Shown piece after piece: positions 16,876 through 27,163 of a stretch of 51,559 nt of DNA. Position 1 is the stretch's first letter, and each line of letters starts with the position of its first letter. The stretch is taken from the NCBI GenBank assembly GCA_900314445.1, contig OMVA01000017.1:1-51559 (forward strand), in the 5' to 3' direction. The position numbers and the translations under genes were made by a program. Origin of the DNA: an uncultured Lachnospiraceae bacterium. GTDB lineage: Bacteria > Bacillota > Clostridia > Lachnospirales > Lachnospiraceae. The notes under the pieces are model-generated. The model had not been told where the DNA came from, did not search any database, and worked only from the letters and a program-made list of their open reading frames with translations.

Positions 16876-18165
16876 ATGAGTTTTGAAGTAAAGAAGTTAG
16901 ATGGCAATATGGCAGAACTGACAATCACAGTGCCAGCTGCTGATTTTGATAAGGCTCTTGTTGCTGCTTACAATAAGAATAAGAAAAAGTTCTCTATGCC
17001 AGGTTTCCGTAAGGGTAAGGTTCCTATGACTCTGATCGAGAAGGAATATGGCGCAGGCGTATTCTATGATGATGCAGCAAATGATCTGATCAACGAAACA
17101 TATCCAGCTGAACTCAAGGCTCATGAGGATTTAGAAGTTGTATCTAACCCAGAAATCAAGGTTTCTCAGATTGAAAAGGGTAAGGACTTCATCTATGTTG
17201 CAACTGTTGCTACAAAGCCAGCTGTAGAACTTGGTGATCTTGAAGCTATCGAAGTAAAAGTTATGGACACTACAGTTACAGATGAAGACGTAGAAGCTGA
17301 AATCAAGAGAAATCTTAAGCAGAACTCTAGTAAGGTTGATGTTACAGACCGTGCAGCAGAATTAGAAGACGAAACAACAATCGACTTCGTTGGTTCTGTT
17401 GATGGCGTTGAATTCGAAGGCGGTAAGGGAAATGATTACCCACTCGTACTTGGTTCAGGTAGCTTCATCCCGGGATTTGAAGATCAGATTGTTGGTCACT
17501 CTGTAGGTGAAACATTTGATGTAAACGTAACATTCCCAGAAGAATATCAGGCTGAAGATCTTGCAGGTAAGGCAGCTGTATTTAAGACAACAATCAAGGC
17601 TATCAAGGCTATAAATATGCCTGAACTTGATGATGCTTATGTATCAGACACAACTGACTTCGAAACAGTTGATGAATACAAGGCTGATGTTAAGAAGAAG
17701 CTTGAAGAAAAGAAGGCTGCAGACGCTAAGAACGATAAGGAAAACAAGGCAGTTGATAAGCTTGTTGAAATGTCTAAGATGGATATTCCAGAAGCTATGC
17801 TTAGATTCCAGCAGGAACAGATGGTTCGTGATTTCGAACAGCGTCTTATGTATCAGGGAATGAACATGGATCAGTACCTTCAGATGACTAAGCAGACAAG
17901 AGAAGATATGATGGAGCAGGTTAAGCCTAATGCTGAAAAGCAGATTAAGTCTAGCCTTGTTGTAGAAGCTGTAGCTAACACAAACAACATCGAAGTTACA
18001 GATGAAGATGTTGATAAGAAACTTGAAAAGATGGCTAAGCAGTACAACATGGAAGTTGAAAAGATTAAGGAACTTGTTAAAGAACAGCTTGACAATGTTC
18101 GCACAGACATCAAAATGCAGAAGGCTGTTGAACTGATTGCTTCTAAGGCAAAGGAAGTTAAATAA
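16876..18165 (+). CDS. tig: Trigger factor (ribosome-associated chaperone and prolyl isomerase)
   Basis: The 429-residue protein binds the ribosome exit site and folds nascent chains. I take ATG 16876, with AAGGAGG upstream, giving [17 protein letters not shown]; longer in-frame starts have no binding site. The ribosome-binding signature [13 protein letters not shown] is at about residues 39-51. The FKBP-type isomerase domain is central ([36 protein letters not shown]). The C-terminal half is the helical chaperone cradle. It is followed 12 bases later by clpP, the usual Firmicute order. Confidence 0.95.
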   Translation: MSFEVKKLDGNMAELTITVPAADFDKALVAAYNKNKKKFSMPGFRKGKVPMTLIEKEYGAGVFYDDAANDLINETYPAELKAHEDLEVVSNPEIKVSQIEKGKDFIYVATVATKPAVELGDLEAIEVKVMDTTVTDEDVEAEIKRNLKQNSSKVDVTDRAAELEDETTIDFVGSVDGVEFEGGKGNDYPLVLGSGSFIPGFEDQIVGHSVGETFDVNVTFPEEYQAEDLAGKAAVFKTTIKAIKAINMPELDDAYVSDTTDFETVDEYKADVKKKLEEKKAADAKNDKENKAVDKLVEMSKMDIPEAMLRFQQEQMVRDFEQRLMYQGMNMDQYLQMTKQTREDMMEQVKPNAEKQIKSSLVVEAVANTNNIEVTDEDVDKKLEKMAKQYNMEVEKIKELVKEQLDNVRTDIKMQKAVELIASKAKEVK

Positions 18166-18176
18166 GGAGGCCCACT

Positions 18177-18770
18177 ATGGCGCTTGTACCTACAGTCATT
18201 GAAACAACAAATCGCGGTGAACGCGCGTATGATATTTATTCCAGACTTTTAAAGGAAAGAATTATTTTCCTGGGAGATGAAGTAAATGATGTAACAGCAA
18301 GTCTTGTTGTTGCTCAGCTTCTTTTCCTGGAGTCTGAGGATTCTAAGAAAGATATTAATCTTTACATTAACAGCCCAGGCGGTTCAATTTCCGCTGGTTA
18401 CGCAATCTATGACACAATGAATTATATTAAGTGTGATGTATCTACAATCTGTGTAGGAATGGCAGCTTCTATGGGTGCCTTCCTTCTTTCAGGTGGTACA
18501 AAGGGTAAGAGATTTGCTCTTCCTAACGCTGAAATTATGATTCATCAGCCACTTGGTGGCATGTCTGGTATGAATCAGGCTTCTGATATGGAAATCGAAG
18601 CGGAACATATCAAGAGAATCAAGCATCGTCTGCTTGAAATCATGGCTTCTAATTGTGGCAAGGATTACGCAACTCTTGAAAAGGACTGTGATCGTAACAA
18701 TTGGATGACAGCTGAAGAAGCAAAGGCGTATGGCCTTGTTGACCATGTTGTTACTAACAGAAACAACTAA
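18177..18770 (+). CDS. clpP: ATP-dependent Clp protease proteolytic subunit
   Basis: The 197-residue serine protease forms the double-heptamer barrel. It begins [20 protein letters not shown], the normal N-terminus. The catalytic Ser is in [14 protein letters not shown], the His in IMIHQPLGG, and the Asp in [20 protein letters not shown] overlaps the end of tig. It is co-transcribed with clpX, its unfoldase. Confidence 0.97.
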   Translation: MALVPTVIETTNRGERAYDIYSRLLKERIIFLGDEVNDVTASLVVAQLLFLESEDSKKDINLYINSPGGSISAGYAIYDTMNYIKCDVSTICVGMAASMGAFLLSGGTKGKRFALPNAEIMIHQPLGGMSGMNQASDMEIEAEHIKRIKHRLLEIMASNCGKDYATLEKDCDRNNWMTAEEAKAYGLVDHVVTNRNN

Positions 18771-18793
18771 TAGATATAAAGGACGAAGGTAAA

Positions 18794-20077
18794 ATGGCTA
18801 GTCGTTCCGAGACAAAAAAAATAAGATGTTCTTTCTGCGGTAAGACAGAAGACCAGGTTCGCAGATTAATTGCTGGACCTGGGGACATCTATATCTGTGA
18901 TAGATGCGTTGGCCTGTGTGATGATATTCTCAAGGAAGAAGAGGCAGATGAAATCTTCGAAGGAGATATGGAATTACCGAAGCCAAAAGAAATCAAGGAA
19001 TTCCTTGATCAGTATGTTATTGGACAGGATAGTGCAAAGAAAGTTTTATCAGTAGCTGTTTATAATCATTATAAAAGAGTGCTTGCTGGTAAGAACTTTG
19101 ATGATGTAGAACTTCAGAAGAGTAATATCCTTGTAATTGGACCTACAGGTTCTGGTAAGACTTATATTGCCCAGACTCTGGCTCGTATGTTAAATGTACC
19201 ATTTGCAATTGCAGATGCTACAACTCTGACAGAAGCTGGTTACGTAGGGGAAGATGTAGAGAATATTCTCCTAAAACTGATTCAGGCTGCAGATTACGAT
19301 ATTGAGCGTGCTGAGCACGGAATCATCTACATCGATGAAATTGATAAGATTTCTAAGAAGTCTGAAAATGTATCCATCACCAGAGATGTTTCTGGTGAAG
19401 GTGTACAGCAGGCACTTTTAAAGATTATTGAAGGCACAAATGCATCTGTGCCTCCTCAGGGTGGTAGAAAGCATCCACAGCAGGAACTTATTCAGATTAA
19501 TACATCGAATATTCTCTTTATCTGCGGTGGTGCGTTTGATGGACTCAATAAGGTTATTGAGACAAGAATTGGTAAAAAGTCAATCGGCTTTAATGCTGAA
19601 ATTGATGAGAATAAGATTAAGGATTCTGATGCAGTACTTAGATCTGTACAGCCACAGGATCTGGTTAAATTCGGTATTATTCCTGAATTTGTAGGTCGAG
19701 TTCCGGTTGTAGTTACACTGGATGCTTTGGACGAAGACAATCTTATTCAAATTCTTACAGAACCTAAGAGTGCTATTGTTAAGCAGTATCAGAAATTACT
19801 TTCCCTGGATGATGTAGAATTAGAATTTTCTGCGGAAGCCCTTCGTGAGATTGCTCATGAGGCAATGGTTAGAGAAACTGGTGCTAGAGGACTTAGAGCA
19901 ATTATCGAAAATGTTATGACGGATATCATGTATGAGATTCCTTCAGACGATGCGATTGAGAAGTGTATTGTTACTAAGGATACAGTTATAAATGGTTCTG
20001 AACCTGACATTATTAAACGTGAGGCAAAGAACGGTAAATCTCAAAATAAAAAGAAAACAGGCACAGATGAGGCCTAA
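18794..20077 (+). CDS. clpX: Clp protease ATP-binding subunit ClpX
   Basis: The 427-residue AAA+ unfoldase feeds substrates to ClpP. The N-terminal zinc domain has [14 protein letters not shown] and [11 protein letters not shown] (four Cys). Walker A is [15 protein letters not shown] and Walker B is [10 protein letters not shown]. The C-terminal lid includes [12 protein letters not shown]. The ClpP-docking IGF-type loop position reads [11 protein letters not shown]. The tail is Lys-rich. It begins 23 bases after clpP. Confidence 0.97.
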   Translation: MASRSETKKIRCSFCGKTEDQVRRLIAGPGDIYICDRCVGLCDDILKEEEADEIFEGDMELPKPKEIKEFLDQYVIGQDSAKKVLSVAVYNHYKRVLAGKNFDDVELQKSNILVIGPTGSGKTYIAQTLARMLNVPFAIADATTLTEAGYVGEDVENILLKLIQAADYDIERAEHGIIYIDEIDKISKKSENVSITRDVSGEGVQQALLKIIEGTNASVPPQGGRKHPQQELIQINTSNILFICGGAFDGLNKVIETRIGKKSIGFNAEIDENKIKDSDAVLRSVQPQDLVKFGIIPEFVGRVPVVVTLDALDEDNLIQILTEPKSAIVKQYQKLLSLDDVELEFSAEALREIAHEAMVRETGARGLRAIIENVMTDIMYEIPSDDAIEKCIVTKDTVINGSEPDIIKREAKNGKSQNKKKTGTDEA

Positions 20078-20085
20078 AGGATATT

Positions 20086-20667
20086 ATGATTATTAAGAGT
20101 TCTGAACTTGAAACAGTCTGCGGTATTACTAGTAAACTGCCGGCCTATCAAGAAACTGAAATTGCATTTGCTGGCAGATCCAACGTTGGAAAATCTACCT
20201 TGATTAACGGGCTGCTGAATCGTAAGAATCTTGCAAGAACGTCTTCCCAGCCAGGAAAGACCCAGACAATTAACTTCTATAGAATTAATGATGAATTTTA
20301 TTTTGTTGATTTACCTGGATATGGCTATGCGAAGGTTTCTATGGAAGAACGTGCGAAATGGGGACCTATGATTGAAGGATATCTGATCAAAAGAAGTAAC
20401 CTGAAGGCGATTTTTCTTTTGATTGATATTCGAAGAAAGCCAAATGCAGATGACTTGCAGATGCTTCATTTCTGTCAGGAGTCTGATTGCGAAACAGTAA
20501 TCATTCTTACCAAAGTGGATAAGGTTAAACGTTCCCAGGTACAGAAATTGAGAAAAGAAATTTTATCTGGTCTGCATTTATCAGCAGATACAAGAGTATT
20601 TTCTTATTCTGCTGTTACAAAGCAGGGTAGAGATGAAATTCTTGATTTTGTAGAAGCTCTTAAATAA
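20086..20667 (+). CDS. engB: Ribosome-biogenesis GTP-binding protein EngB/YsxC
   Basis: The 193-residue GTPase assists large ribosomal subunit assembly. The G motifs are G1 GRSNVGKSTLING, G3 DLPGYGYAKV and G4 TKVDKV. AAAGGA lies 9 bases before the ATG, in the 8-base gap after clpX, so it ends the tig-clpP-clpX-engB unit. A terminator follows within 15 bases. Confidence 0.95.
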   Translation: MIIKSSELETVCGITSKLPAYQETEIAFAGRSNVGKSTLINGLLNRKNLARTSSQPGKTQTINFYRINDEFYFVDLPGYGYAKVSMEERAKWGPMIEGYLIKRSNLKAIFLLIDIRRKPNADDLQMLHFCQESDCETVIILTKVDKVKRSQVQKLRKEILSGLHLSADTRVFSYSAVTKQGRDEILDFVEALK

Positions 20668-20680
20668 GTTAAAGATTAAT

Positions 20681-20724
20681 AAGGTGCATATGTTTGAGCT
20701 AAGCTTGGGTAATGCACCTTTTTT
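20681..20724 (+). terminator. Terminator after engB
   Basis: AAGGTGCAT and ATGCACCTT form a 9-bp stem with a 22-base internal segment that can fold further, followed by TTTT. Confidence 0.8.
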
Positions 20725-20815
20725 AGTGCCGATTCCGTGTCATGATTTGAGATACTGATTTCAACAATACAGGAGATTTTCTTGGAGGTGATTTTCCTGA
20801 AGGAGATTGACTTGT

Positions 20816-20865
20816 AAATTGTCATAAGAATTGTCATAAAAAACGCCATAAAAATTGCAATAAAA
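20816..20865. repeat. Short degenerate tandem repeat between convergent genes
   Basis: Four units of 12-13 bases (aaattgtcataag, aattgtcataaaa, aacgccataaaa, attgcaataaaa) lie between the engB terminator and the terminator of the opposing gene. No gene is supported here: the minus-strand frame over it has no binding site and runs through both terminators. Confidence 0.6.
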
Positions 20866-20901
20866 ATAGCCCTCTTTACCTGCAAATGCCAGCAAAGAGG
20901 G
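20861..20901 (-). terminator. Terminator of the minus-strand DUF4364-like gene
   Basis: CCCTCTTT (870-877) and AAAGAGGG (894-901) form the outer stem; on the minus strand it is followed by the T-rich CTATTTTTATT. The loop contains TGCAAATGCC, another copy of the dispersed element. Confidence 0.75.
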
Positions 20902-20923
20902 TTATGTTTGCATAATATATTAA

Positions 20924-21451
20924 TTACTGGGAAGAATTGTCCTGTAAGAGCAGGGCGTTGACCTTCTGATATACCTCAGCGCTATTACTTCTCCAGTTAT
21001 CGCAAATGTGATCAGCAAGAGCACGAGTTGGTACAGCCAGCTTAATTTCCAGAATGGTTTCCGCTCTTTCTTTAATCTTTAAGTCGGCCACATATTCCTG
21101 ACTTTCATTAATATCCACATCAGCAGTAAGCTCAGACTGCTCTCTGATTTTAATTTTTTCCTGCTTGAAAAATTCAAGGATTTCTTGTTTAATGGTGTTA
21201 GAAATTCTATTTTCGTAATAAAGTAAAGCTTTTTCTCCATCATCAGTTATCTGATAGTGTTGTACATCTCTAATCGTATTCACGGAAATAAATCCGTCCG
21301 CAATTAATTCACTGATAGATTCATGAACATTGAATAAAGATGTATATCCTCGATCTTGAATAAAGCTAGTAAGCTGTTCATTTGTCAATGTGTATTCATC
21401 TACACGGTCAAGCATATAGAGAATAATTAATTTATATAAAACAAGATTCAT
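20924..21451 (-). CDS. DUF4364-like winged-helix protein
   Basis: I place the start at the codon 21451-21449 (175 residues, MNLVLYKLIILYMLDRV), because GGGGAGA lies 7 bases before it; a longer frame extends upstream without a site. The N-terminal 75 residues look like a winged helix-turn-helix (LTNEQLTSFIQDRGY, VHESISELIADGFI, YQITDDGEKAL), and the rest is a mixed helix/strand domain. The pattern is that of the DUF4364 proteins of Clostridia, whose function is not known to me. It is divergent from rho, with 111 bases between them, and may regulate it or itself. Confidence 0.7.
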   Translation of the reverse strand: MNLVLYKLIILYMLDRVDEYTLTNEQLTSFIQDRGYTSLFNVHESISELIADGFISVNTIRDVQHYQITDDGEKALLYYENRISNTIKQEILEFFKQEKIKIREQSELTADVDINESQEYVADLKIKERAETILEIKLAVPTRALADHICDNWRSNSAEVYQKVNALLLQDNSSQ

Positions 21452-21502
21452 TTTCATTTCTCCCCTAAGTTTAGAAAACAGTATAAGAATACAAGTATTT
21501 GT

Positions 21503-21530
21503 TTGAAAATGCAATTCATGGTTTTTTAAT
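21503..21530 (+). promoter_or_regulatory. Possible rho promoter
   Basis: TTGAAA (21503-21508), 16 bases, TTTAAT (21525-21530) lie 32 bases before the rho start in the divergent intergenic region. The match is moderate. Confidence 0.35.
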
Positions 21531-21562
21531 GGGGAGATACTTTTTGATTTTTAGGAGGTTCT

Positions 21563-23362
21563 ATGGATTATACAAAAATGAAAGTTGCTGAATTGCGTGA
21601 AACCGCAGAAAAGAAAGGATTACGCGATATTTCAGGTCTGAAGAAAGCAGAGCTGGTTGAACTTTTGACCAATATTGATGCAAGACTCAAAGCTCTTTCA
21701 GAAAAGAAGAAGGATGCCGAAAAGAAAGCTCCTGCCGAAAAGAAAGACCCTGTGAAAAAGAAAGCAGTTAAGAAAATTAGAGAAAAAGAGTCTGCAAAAT
21801 CTGCGAAGTCTAAAACTGCTAATAAAAAGGATGAAGAAAAAACTGTTGAAAAGAATACAGAAAAGACTTCAGAAAAGACTTTAGACAAGCCAGCTAAAAA
21901 GGCAGTAGAAAAGCCTGTAAACAAGCCAGCCAAAAAAGCAACAGAAAAGCCTGTAGAGAAAACAGTTAAAAAGACAACAGAAAAGCCTGTAGACCAGACC
22001 GCAAAAAAAGTAACGGAAAAACCTTCAAAAAAATCAGTTAAAAAGACAACAGATCAGCCTTCAGACAAGACGAAAGAAAAGATAGGCGCATCTCATTTGC
22101 CACAGGAGGGAAAACCAGCAGAGATTTCCTCTGAGCCAGCAGCTGATGTAACTTCTGCTGGAGATCAGGTAAACACAGTAGAACAGGATAAAGAAGAAAA
22201 GCCAGCAGAACAGGTAAGACCTGCAAGACCAGAAAAAATTGCCAAGGGTATTTTGGAAATCATGGCAGAGGGATATGGCTTTATTCGTAGTGATAATTAC
22301 TTACCTGGTGAGCAGGATGTTTATATTTCGCCTGCACAGATTAGAAAGTTTGGTCTTCGTACAGGTGATATTATTGAAGGACCCATTCGTAATAATCAGA
22401 GAGAAGGGGATAAGTATTCGGCTTTGCTTTATATTGCCAGCGTGAATGGACAGTCTCCAGATAAGTTATCTTCCCGTCGTGTATTCGAGAAGATGACACC
22501 AATTTTCCCAAATGAAAGAATCCATCTGGATTATGATAATGCGCCAACCTCCCTTCGAATTGTGGATTTATTCTCACCAATTGGTAAGGGCCAGAGAGGA
22601 ATGATTGTTTCTCCTCCAAAGGCTGGTAAGACAACACTCTTAAAGCAGATTGCACAGAGAATCTGTTCTGAATATCCAAAGATCCATCTCTTGGTTCTTC
22701 TGATTGATGAAAGACCAGAAGAAGTAACAGATATTAAGGAATCTATTGTGGGTGATCTGGTTGAGGTTATTTACTCTACCTTTGATGAACTTCCAGAACA
22801 TCACAAGAGAGTATCGGAAATGACAATTGAAAGAGCAAAGCGTCTTGTTGAGTATGGAGAGGATGTAGTGATTCTGATTGACTCCATTACAAGACTGGCA
22901 AGAGCCTACAATCTTACCGTTCAGGCTTCAGGTCGTACTTTGTCTGGTGGTCTGGATCCAGCGGCTCTTCATATGCCTAAGAAATTCTTTGGTGCAGCGA
23001 GAAATATGCGTGAAGGCGGAAGTCTTACCATTCTTGCCACAGCTCTGATTGACACGGGTTCTCGTATGGACGATATGGTATTTGAAGAATTTAAGGGTAC
23101 TGGTAATATGGAACTTGTGCTTGACCGTAAGTTATCGGAAAGACGTGTATTCCCAGCTATTGATATCGTTAAGTCTGGTACAAGAAAAGATGATTTGCTT
23201 TTAGATGAAGAAGAGCAGAATGTTGTGAACTTAATTCATGACAGCATGAGAGATATAAAGCCTGAAGTGGTAGCAGAAGATATTGTTCGTATTCTTAGTC
23301 ATACTAAGAACAATCGGGAGTTTATGCGCGTTGCGGAAAAGACATTCCGTCGTAGACCTTGA
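21563..23362 (+). CDS. rho: Transcription termination factor Rho with large Lys-rich insert
   Basis: The 599-residue hexameric RNA helicase ends untranslated transcripts. Residues 1-40 form the Rho N-terminal helical domain ([16 protein letters not shown]). Residues 45-220 are a low-complexity insert rich in Lys, Thr, Pro, Glu ([20 protein letters not shown] type). The RNA-binding cold-shock domain is at about 229-275 ([17 protein letters not shown]). The ATPase core has Walker [11 protein letters not shown] (351-360) and [27 protein letters not shown], and the Q/R loops. AGGAGG is 5 bases before the ATG. The insert makes it clearly longer than the usual 420-430 residues; similar inserted domains are known in some other bacterial Rho proteins and can add RNA binding. 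Confidence 0.96.
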   Translation: MDYTKMKVAELRETAEKKGLRDISGLKKAELVELLTNIDARLKALSEKKKDAEKKAPAEKKDPVKKKAVKKIREKESAKSAKSKTANKKDEEKTVEKNTEKTSEKTLDKPAKKAVEKPVNKPAKKATEKPVEKTVKKTTEKPVDQTAKKVTEKPSKKSVKKTTDQPSDKTKEKIGASHLPQEGKPAEISSEPAADVTSAGDQVNTVEQDKEEKPAEQVRPARPEKIAKGILEIMAEGYGFIRSDNYLPGEQDVYISPAQIRKFGLRTGDIIEGPIRNNQREGDKYSALLYIASVNGQSPDKLSSRRVFEKMTPIFPNERIHLDYDNAPTSLRIVDLFSPIGKGQRGMIVSPPKAGKTTLLKQIAQRICSEYPKIHLLVLLIDERPEEVTDIKESIVGDLVEVIYSTFDELPEHHKRVSEMTIERAKRLVEYGEDVVILIDSITRLARAYNLTVQASGRTLSGGLDPAALHMPKKFFGAARNMREGGSLTILATALIDTGSRMDDMVFEEFKGTGNMELVLDRKLSERRVFPAIDIVKSGTRKDDLLLDEEEQNVVNLIHDSMRDIKPEVVAEDIVRILSHTKNNREFMRVAEKTFRRRP

Positions 23363-23391
23363 TTGTAATCAACTATATAGTTTGTTATAAT
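23363..23391 (+). promoter_or_regulatory. Promoter of the penicillin-binding protein gene
   Basis: TTGTAA (23363-23368), 17 bases, TATAAT (23386-23391), directly after the rho stop and about 38 bases before the PBP start. Confidence 0.6.
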
Positions 23392-23428
23392 AGTTCTGTT
23401 TTTGAAAAAGCTCCATTGGAGGCATATT

Positions 23429-26290
23429 GTGAATTTTAGTAAGTTTGGAATTGAAAAAAGACAGCAGAAGCTCTCGTCTCATGGTAGTCGTAACGCGTCC
23501 AGAGTTTTTGTTGGCGTATTTAAAATCGTACTGATTGCCTTTGTGTTTGTCATGGTAGTACTGGCAGGTGCAGGCTTTGGTATGCTCAAGGGAATTCTGG
23601 ATGATTCTCCAGATGTTTCTTCAATTAATATTAAACCAAAGGGATTTAAAACAACCATTTATGATCAGGAAGGAAATGTCTTAGATACTTTATCTACAGC
23701 AAATTCTAACCGTATTTACATCTATTATGATGAAATTCCTCAGCAAATGGTTGATGCATTCGTGTCCATCGAAGATGAACGTTTCTGGAAGCATAATGGT
23801 ATTGATATTCGTGGTATCATGCGTGCTGCCGTTAAGGACATAACATCAGGTAATTTCAACGAAGGTGCATCTACTGTAACCCAGCAGCTTATTAAGAACC
23901 ACGTATTTGATGTTGGTATGAATGAAACTACAAAGTTGCAGAAGGTAGAACGTAAGGTTCAGGAACAGTATCTGGCTATCGATCTTGAGAAGAAATATAC
24001 CAAGAAGCAGATTATGGAATACTATCTCAATACTATTTACCTGGGACAGGGTGCAAATGGTGTTGAGGCCGCTGCAGAACGTTATTTCAATAAGAAGGCA
24101 AATGAACTTAGCCTTTCTGAAATTGCAACCATTGCTGGTATTACAAAGAATCCATATCGTTTCGATCCAGTTATTAATCCGGAAGAGAATGATAACAGAC
24201 GTATCGACGTGTTGAATAAGATGCTTAAACTTGGCTACATCACCCAGGCTGAATATGATGATGCAAAAGCGGATGATGTATATTCCCGAATTGCCAAGGT
24301 TAAGCAGGAAAATGATGAGAATTTCGAATATAACTCCTACTACATGGATGCATTAATGCGTTCTCTTGCCAAGGACTTTGAAGAAAAGTACGATATGACA
24401 GAAGCAGAAGCGTATAATGAAATCTACACAGGTGGTTATAGCGTATATTCCGTACAGGATCAGGATATTCAGAATCTTGTAGATGGTATTGTAAATGATC
24501 CTCAGTATTATCCTGAGCAGTCTACGGTAGCTTTAAGCTACAAACTTACTCTGCTGGATCCAGATGGGGAAACAAATCTTAACTACGATACCAATACATT
24601 ACTTACCTATTACCGAACATTAAATGGTGATTCCAAGTATAACAATATTTATTCAGATGAAGCAGAAGCTCGTGCAGCTGCCAATGCTTATAAAGAAGCT
24701 ATGCTGGATAAAACAGCTGGTACCTTTGTGGCAGAAGAGTTTAGTACAGCGATTCAGCCTCAGGCTTCCGTTACTATAATTGACCAGAAGACGGGATATG
24801 TAAAAGCTATTAATGGTGGTAGAGGTGAAAAAGAGGGTAACCTTGGATTCAACCGTGCAACGGATGCCAAGCGTCAGCCTGGTTCTACATTTAAGGTACT
24901 TGCGGCCTTCCTTCCACTGATTGATACAGGTGGATGTCTTGCTCGATCTTATAACGATGCACCTTATTCTTATACAAGTGGTGCAAACGTAAAGAACTGG
25001 TATGGTGGTTATCGTGGATGGGCATCTCTTCGTGATGCGATTCGTGATTCCATGAATATCATTGCCGTTCAGGCTATGACGGAAGTAACACCAGAAGTTG
25101 CATTTAGATATTTGGAAAATGAAGGATTTACAACACTTGTTGACAAGGAAGTAGCTCCCAATGGTGATGTATATTCTGATATTCAGCAGGCTACAGCTCT
25201 TGGTGGTCTGACATACGGTATTACGAATTTTGAAATTACTGCAGCTTATGCAGGTATTGCCAATATGGGTACCTATGTAAAGCCGGTATACTACTCAGTG
25301 GTTAAGGATCACGATGATAATGTAGTTATCGATAATACAAATCCAAGTGATCGGAGCCATGAGGAATGTAAGGATACAACAGCATGGCAGTTACTGGATG
25401 CCATGAAGGATGTAATTACAAGTGGTACTGGTACCAGAGCGAAACTTCAGACTGGTGGAGTTGCTGCTGGTAAGACAGGTACTACATCAAATTCTTATGA
25501 CCTTTGGTTCTGTGGTATGACTCCATACTATACAGCTTCTGTATGGTTTGGTTATGACTCTAACGTCACCATCGATACCCAGATGCATAAAGTAATGTGG
25601 CGTGACATTATGGATGCCATTGCTAATCTGGAAAATCACGATCCAAATTTGGATTGGGAGCAGCCAGATGGTCTTGAAAAGGTTACACTTTGTGAACAGT
25701 CAGGCCTTTTACCTGGTGCATCCTGCCCAACAGTTACTGACTGGTGTGCAACGGACTCCATTCCAAAGAAGCACTGTGATGGTGGTCACGAAAATACAAT
25801 TACGATTTGTCTGGATTCATATGAGATCGCTACTGATAATTGTGTGAATACACAGACATTTACCATTAAGGAGGACGAAGAAACTGGTGCACGTACACTG
25901 GTGGGAGCAACATTCCCATATGATGCATCAATCTTTACTTCATCATGTCATTTACATCCTGCAAGTGGTGAATTTACAATTGCAACGGGTGCTTCGGCAG
26001 GTGGAACCATTTCTGGTTCCGTTAGTGCTGCTAAGGACGCTACGGTTACAATTTATATTTCACCTTCAGCAGGTTATACAATTTCAGATGTTCAGGTAGA
26101 TGGTGCTAGTGTTGGACCTGTATCAGAATTTACATTCTCTGGTGTAAACAGCAATCACACCATTAGCGCATATTTCGCAGCGGTGGCAACAGAAGCACCT
26201 GCAGATACATCTGCACCAACAGAAACAGCAGCTCCGACGACAGAGCAGACATCTCAGGAAGCTCCATCTGATGGAACTACAACACCATAA
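23429..26290 (+). CDS. Class A penicillin-binding protein (bifunctional transglycosylase/transpeptidase)
   Basis: Polymerises and cross-links peptidoglycan. I choose GTG 23429 (953 residues), because GGAGG (418-422) is 6 bases upstream; an earlier TTG lies before that site. Residues about 25-52 are the membrane anchor. The GT51 transglycosylase has EDERFWKHNG (catalytic Glu115) and GASTVTQQ (146-153). The transpeptidase has the S-x-x-K box STFK (486-489), SMN (541-543) and KTG (682-684). The C-terminus adds a beta-rich repeat module (SPSAGYTISDVQVDG) and a Thr/Ala/Pro/Glu tail, both probably outside the cell near the wall. The gene is monocistronic between a promoter and a terminator. Confidence 0.93.
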   Translation: MNFSKFGIEKRQQKLSSHGSRNASRVFVGVFKIVLIAFVFVMVVLAGAGFGMLKGILDDSPDVSSINIKPKGFKTTIYDQEGNVLDTLSTANSNRIYIYYDEIPQQMVDAFVSIEDERFWKHNGIDIRGIMRAAVKDITSGNFNEGASTVTQQLIKNHVFDVGMNETTKLQKVERKVQEQYLAIDLEKKYTKKQIMEYYLNTIYLGQGANGVEAAAERYFNKKANELSLSEIATIAGITKNPYRFDPVINPEENDNRRIDVLNKMLKLGYITQAEYDDAKADDVYSRIAKVKQENDENFEYNSYYMDALMRSLAKDFEEKYDMTEAEAYNEIYTGGYSVYSVQDQDIQNLVDGIVNDPQYYPEQSTVALSYKLTLLDPDGETNLNYDTNTLLTYYRTLNGDSKYNNIYSDEAEARAAANAYKEAMLDKTAGTFVAEEFSTAIQPQASVTIIDQKTGYVKAINGGRGEKEGNLGFNRATDAKRQPGSTFKVLAAFLPLIDTGGCLARSYNDAPYSYTSGANVKNWYGGYRGWASLRDAIRDSMNIIAVQAMTEVTPEVAFRYLENEGFTTLVDKEVAPNGDVYSDIQQATALGGLTYGITNFEITAAYAGIANMGTYVKPVYYSVVKDHDDNVVIDNTNPSDRSHEECKDTTAWQLLDAMKDVITSGTGTRAKLQTGGVAAGKTGTTSNSYDLWFCGMTPYYTASVWFGYDSNVTIDTQMHKVMWRDIMDAIANLENHDPNLDWEQPDGLEKVTLCEQSGLLPGASCPTVTDWCATDSIPKKHCDGGHENTITICLDSYEIATDNCVNTQTFTIKEDEETGARTLVGATFPYDASIFTSSCHLHPASGEFTIATGASAGGTISGSVSAAKDATVTIYISPSAGYTISDVQVDGASVGPVSEFTFSGVNSNHTISAYFAAVATEAPADTSAPTETAAPTTEQTSQEAPSDGTTTP

Positions 26291-26297
26291 TTGCACT

Positions 26298-26332
26298 GAA
26301 AAGGCTTGCACAGAATTCTGTGTAAGCCTTTT
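26298..26332 (+). terminator. Terminator after the penicillin-binding protein gene
   Basis: AAGGCTT-g-CACAG and CTGTG-t-AAGCCTT pair around AATT, followed by TTTTT. Confidence 0.85.
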
Positions 26333-26371
26333 TAATAAAATATGCCCTAGGGCAAATTGTGGAGGTGGGTA

Positions 26372-27103
26372 ATGAAGTATTTAGTTTTCAGTAGGGACGA
26401 GTTGCTTGGGAAGCGACTGGTGGAATTGGTGAAGAAGGAGGATGCAAAAGCTCACATTCATTGTTTTAAGGATGAAGATGAAGCCTTGCTATTTGCGCTT
26501 CACAATCAAATTGATTTCTTTGTGATACATGTGAAGAAATTAAAGGCAAAAGATGATATATCTGGTTTTTCTCTAATCAATGACCTGAGAAATAATAAGG
26601 AGTATCGCTATGTGGAAATCCTGGTGCTTACCGAGTCTCGGGAACTTACGGACTCAGCCAGATTAAGACATCACATTTCAGAATCTTTGTCCCTTCCGGT
26701 GACAAATGAGATGCTGGCGGAATCTCTGTCTTACTATATCCATAAGACCAGGTTCAACTGCGTAAATCGCAGAAGTTTTCCAAAAGTATTTCATGTATAT
26801 GAAGGTGGAGATTTCTTGTCCATTGATATCAATCATTTGGAATATCTGACAAGAGCAAACGGCAAGTACATTTTCCACCTGGAGGATAGAGCCTTTGAGG
26901 TGGCTGCAAATAAATGCAGAAGTACCCTGAAGCAGCTTCGTGAAGCCGGGCTGGTGCCAATCTCAAGATGGGAGGACATCAATCCTAATTTTATTACCAG
27001 CATGAATAGCAAGGGTCTTTATTTGAAAAATTTCGATAATCTATTTGTTTTCGGAAAAGAGTTTTTAAAGAATGTGGAACAGTTAAAACATTGGCTGTCC
27101 TGA
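26372..27103 (+). CDS. LytTR-type DNA-binding regulator with degenerate receiver domain
   Basis: I use ATG 26372 (243 residues), with GGAGGTG a few bases upstream. The N-terminal 120 residues follow the receiver fold, but the phospho-acceptor position reads DFFVIHVKKL, with His where Asp should be, the acidic pair is reduced to SRDE, and the KP motif is LP (SLSLPV). The C-terminal ~100 residues fit a LytTR domain: DINHLEYLTRANGKYIFHLE, LKQLREAGLVPISR, then NPNFITSMNSKGLYL. No histidine kinase is adjacent. It is therefore probably a transcription factor controlled by something other than phosphorylation. The targets cannot be told from the context, between a PBP gene and pyrF. Confidence 0.75.
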   Translation: MKYLVFSRDELLGKRLVELVKKEDAKAHIHCFKDEDEALLFALHNQIDFFVIHVKKLKAKDDISGFSLINDLRNNKEYRYVEILVLTESRELTDSARLRHHISESLSLPVTNEMLAESLSYYIHKTRFNCVNRRSFPKVFHVYEGGDFLSIDINHLEYLTRANGKYIFHLEDRAFEVAANKCRSTLKQLREAGLVPISRWEDINPNFITSMNSKGLYLKNFDNLFVFGKEFLKNVEQLKHWLS

Positions 27104-27134
27104 TTTATTCATAAAGCTTTAGCAAATGGAATTG

Positions 27135-27163
27135 TTGAATGACTTTGTTTTCTTTGTTAAAAT
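27135..27163 (+). promoter_or_regulatory. Promoter of pyrF
   Basis: TTGAAT (27135-27140), 17 bases, TAAAAT (27158-27163). The -10 box overlaps the first bases of the terminator stem that follows. Confidence 0.55.

Noticed and set aside
20676..20885. Minus-strand hydrophobic small ORF over the tandem repeat
   Set aside because: No ribosome-binding site, it starts inside one terminator stem and runs through another, and its hydrophobicity follows from the AT-rich repeat.
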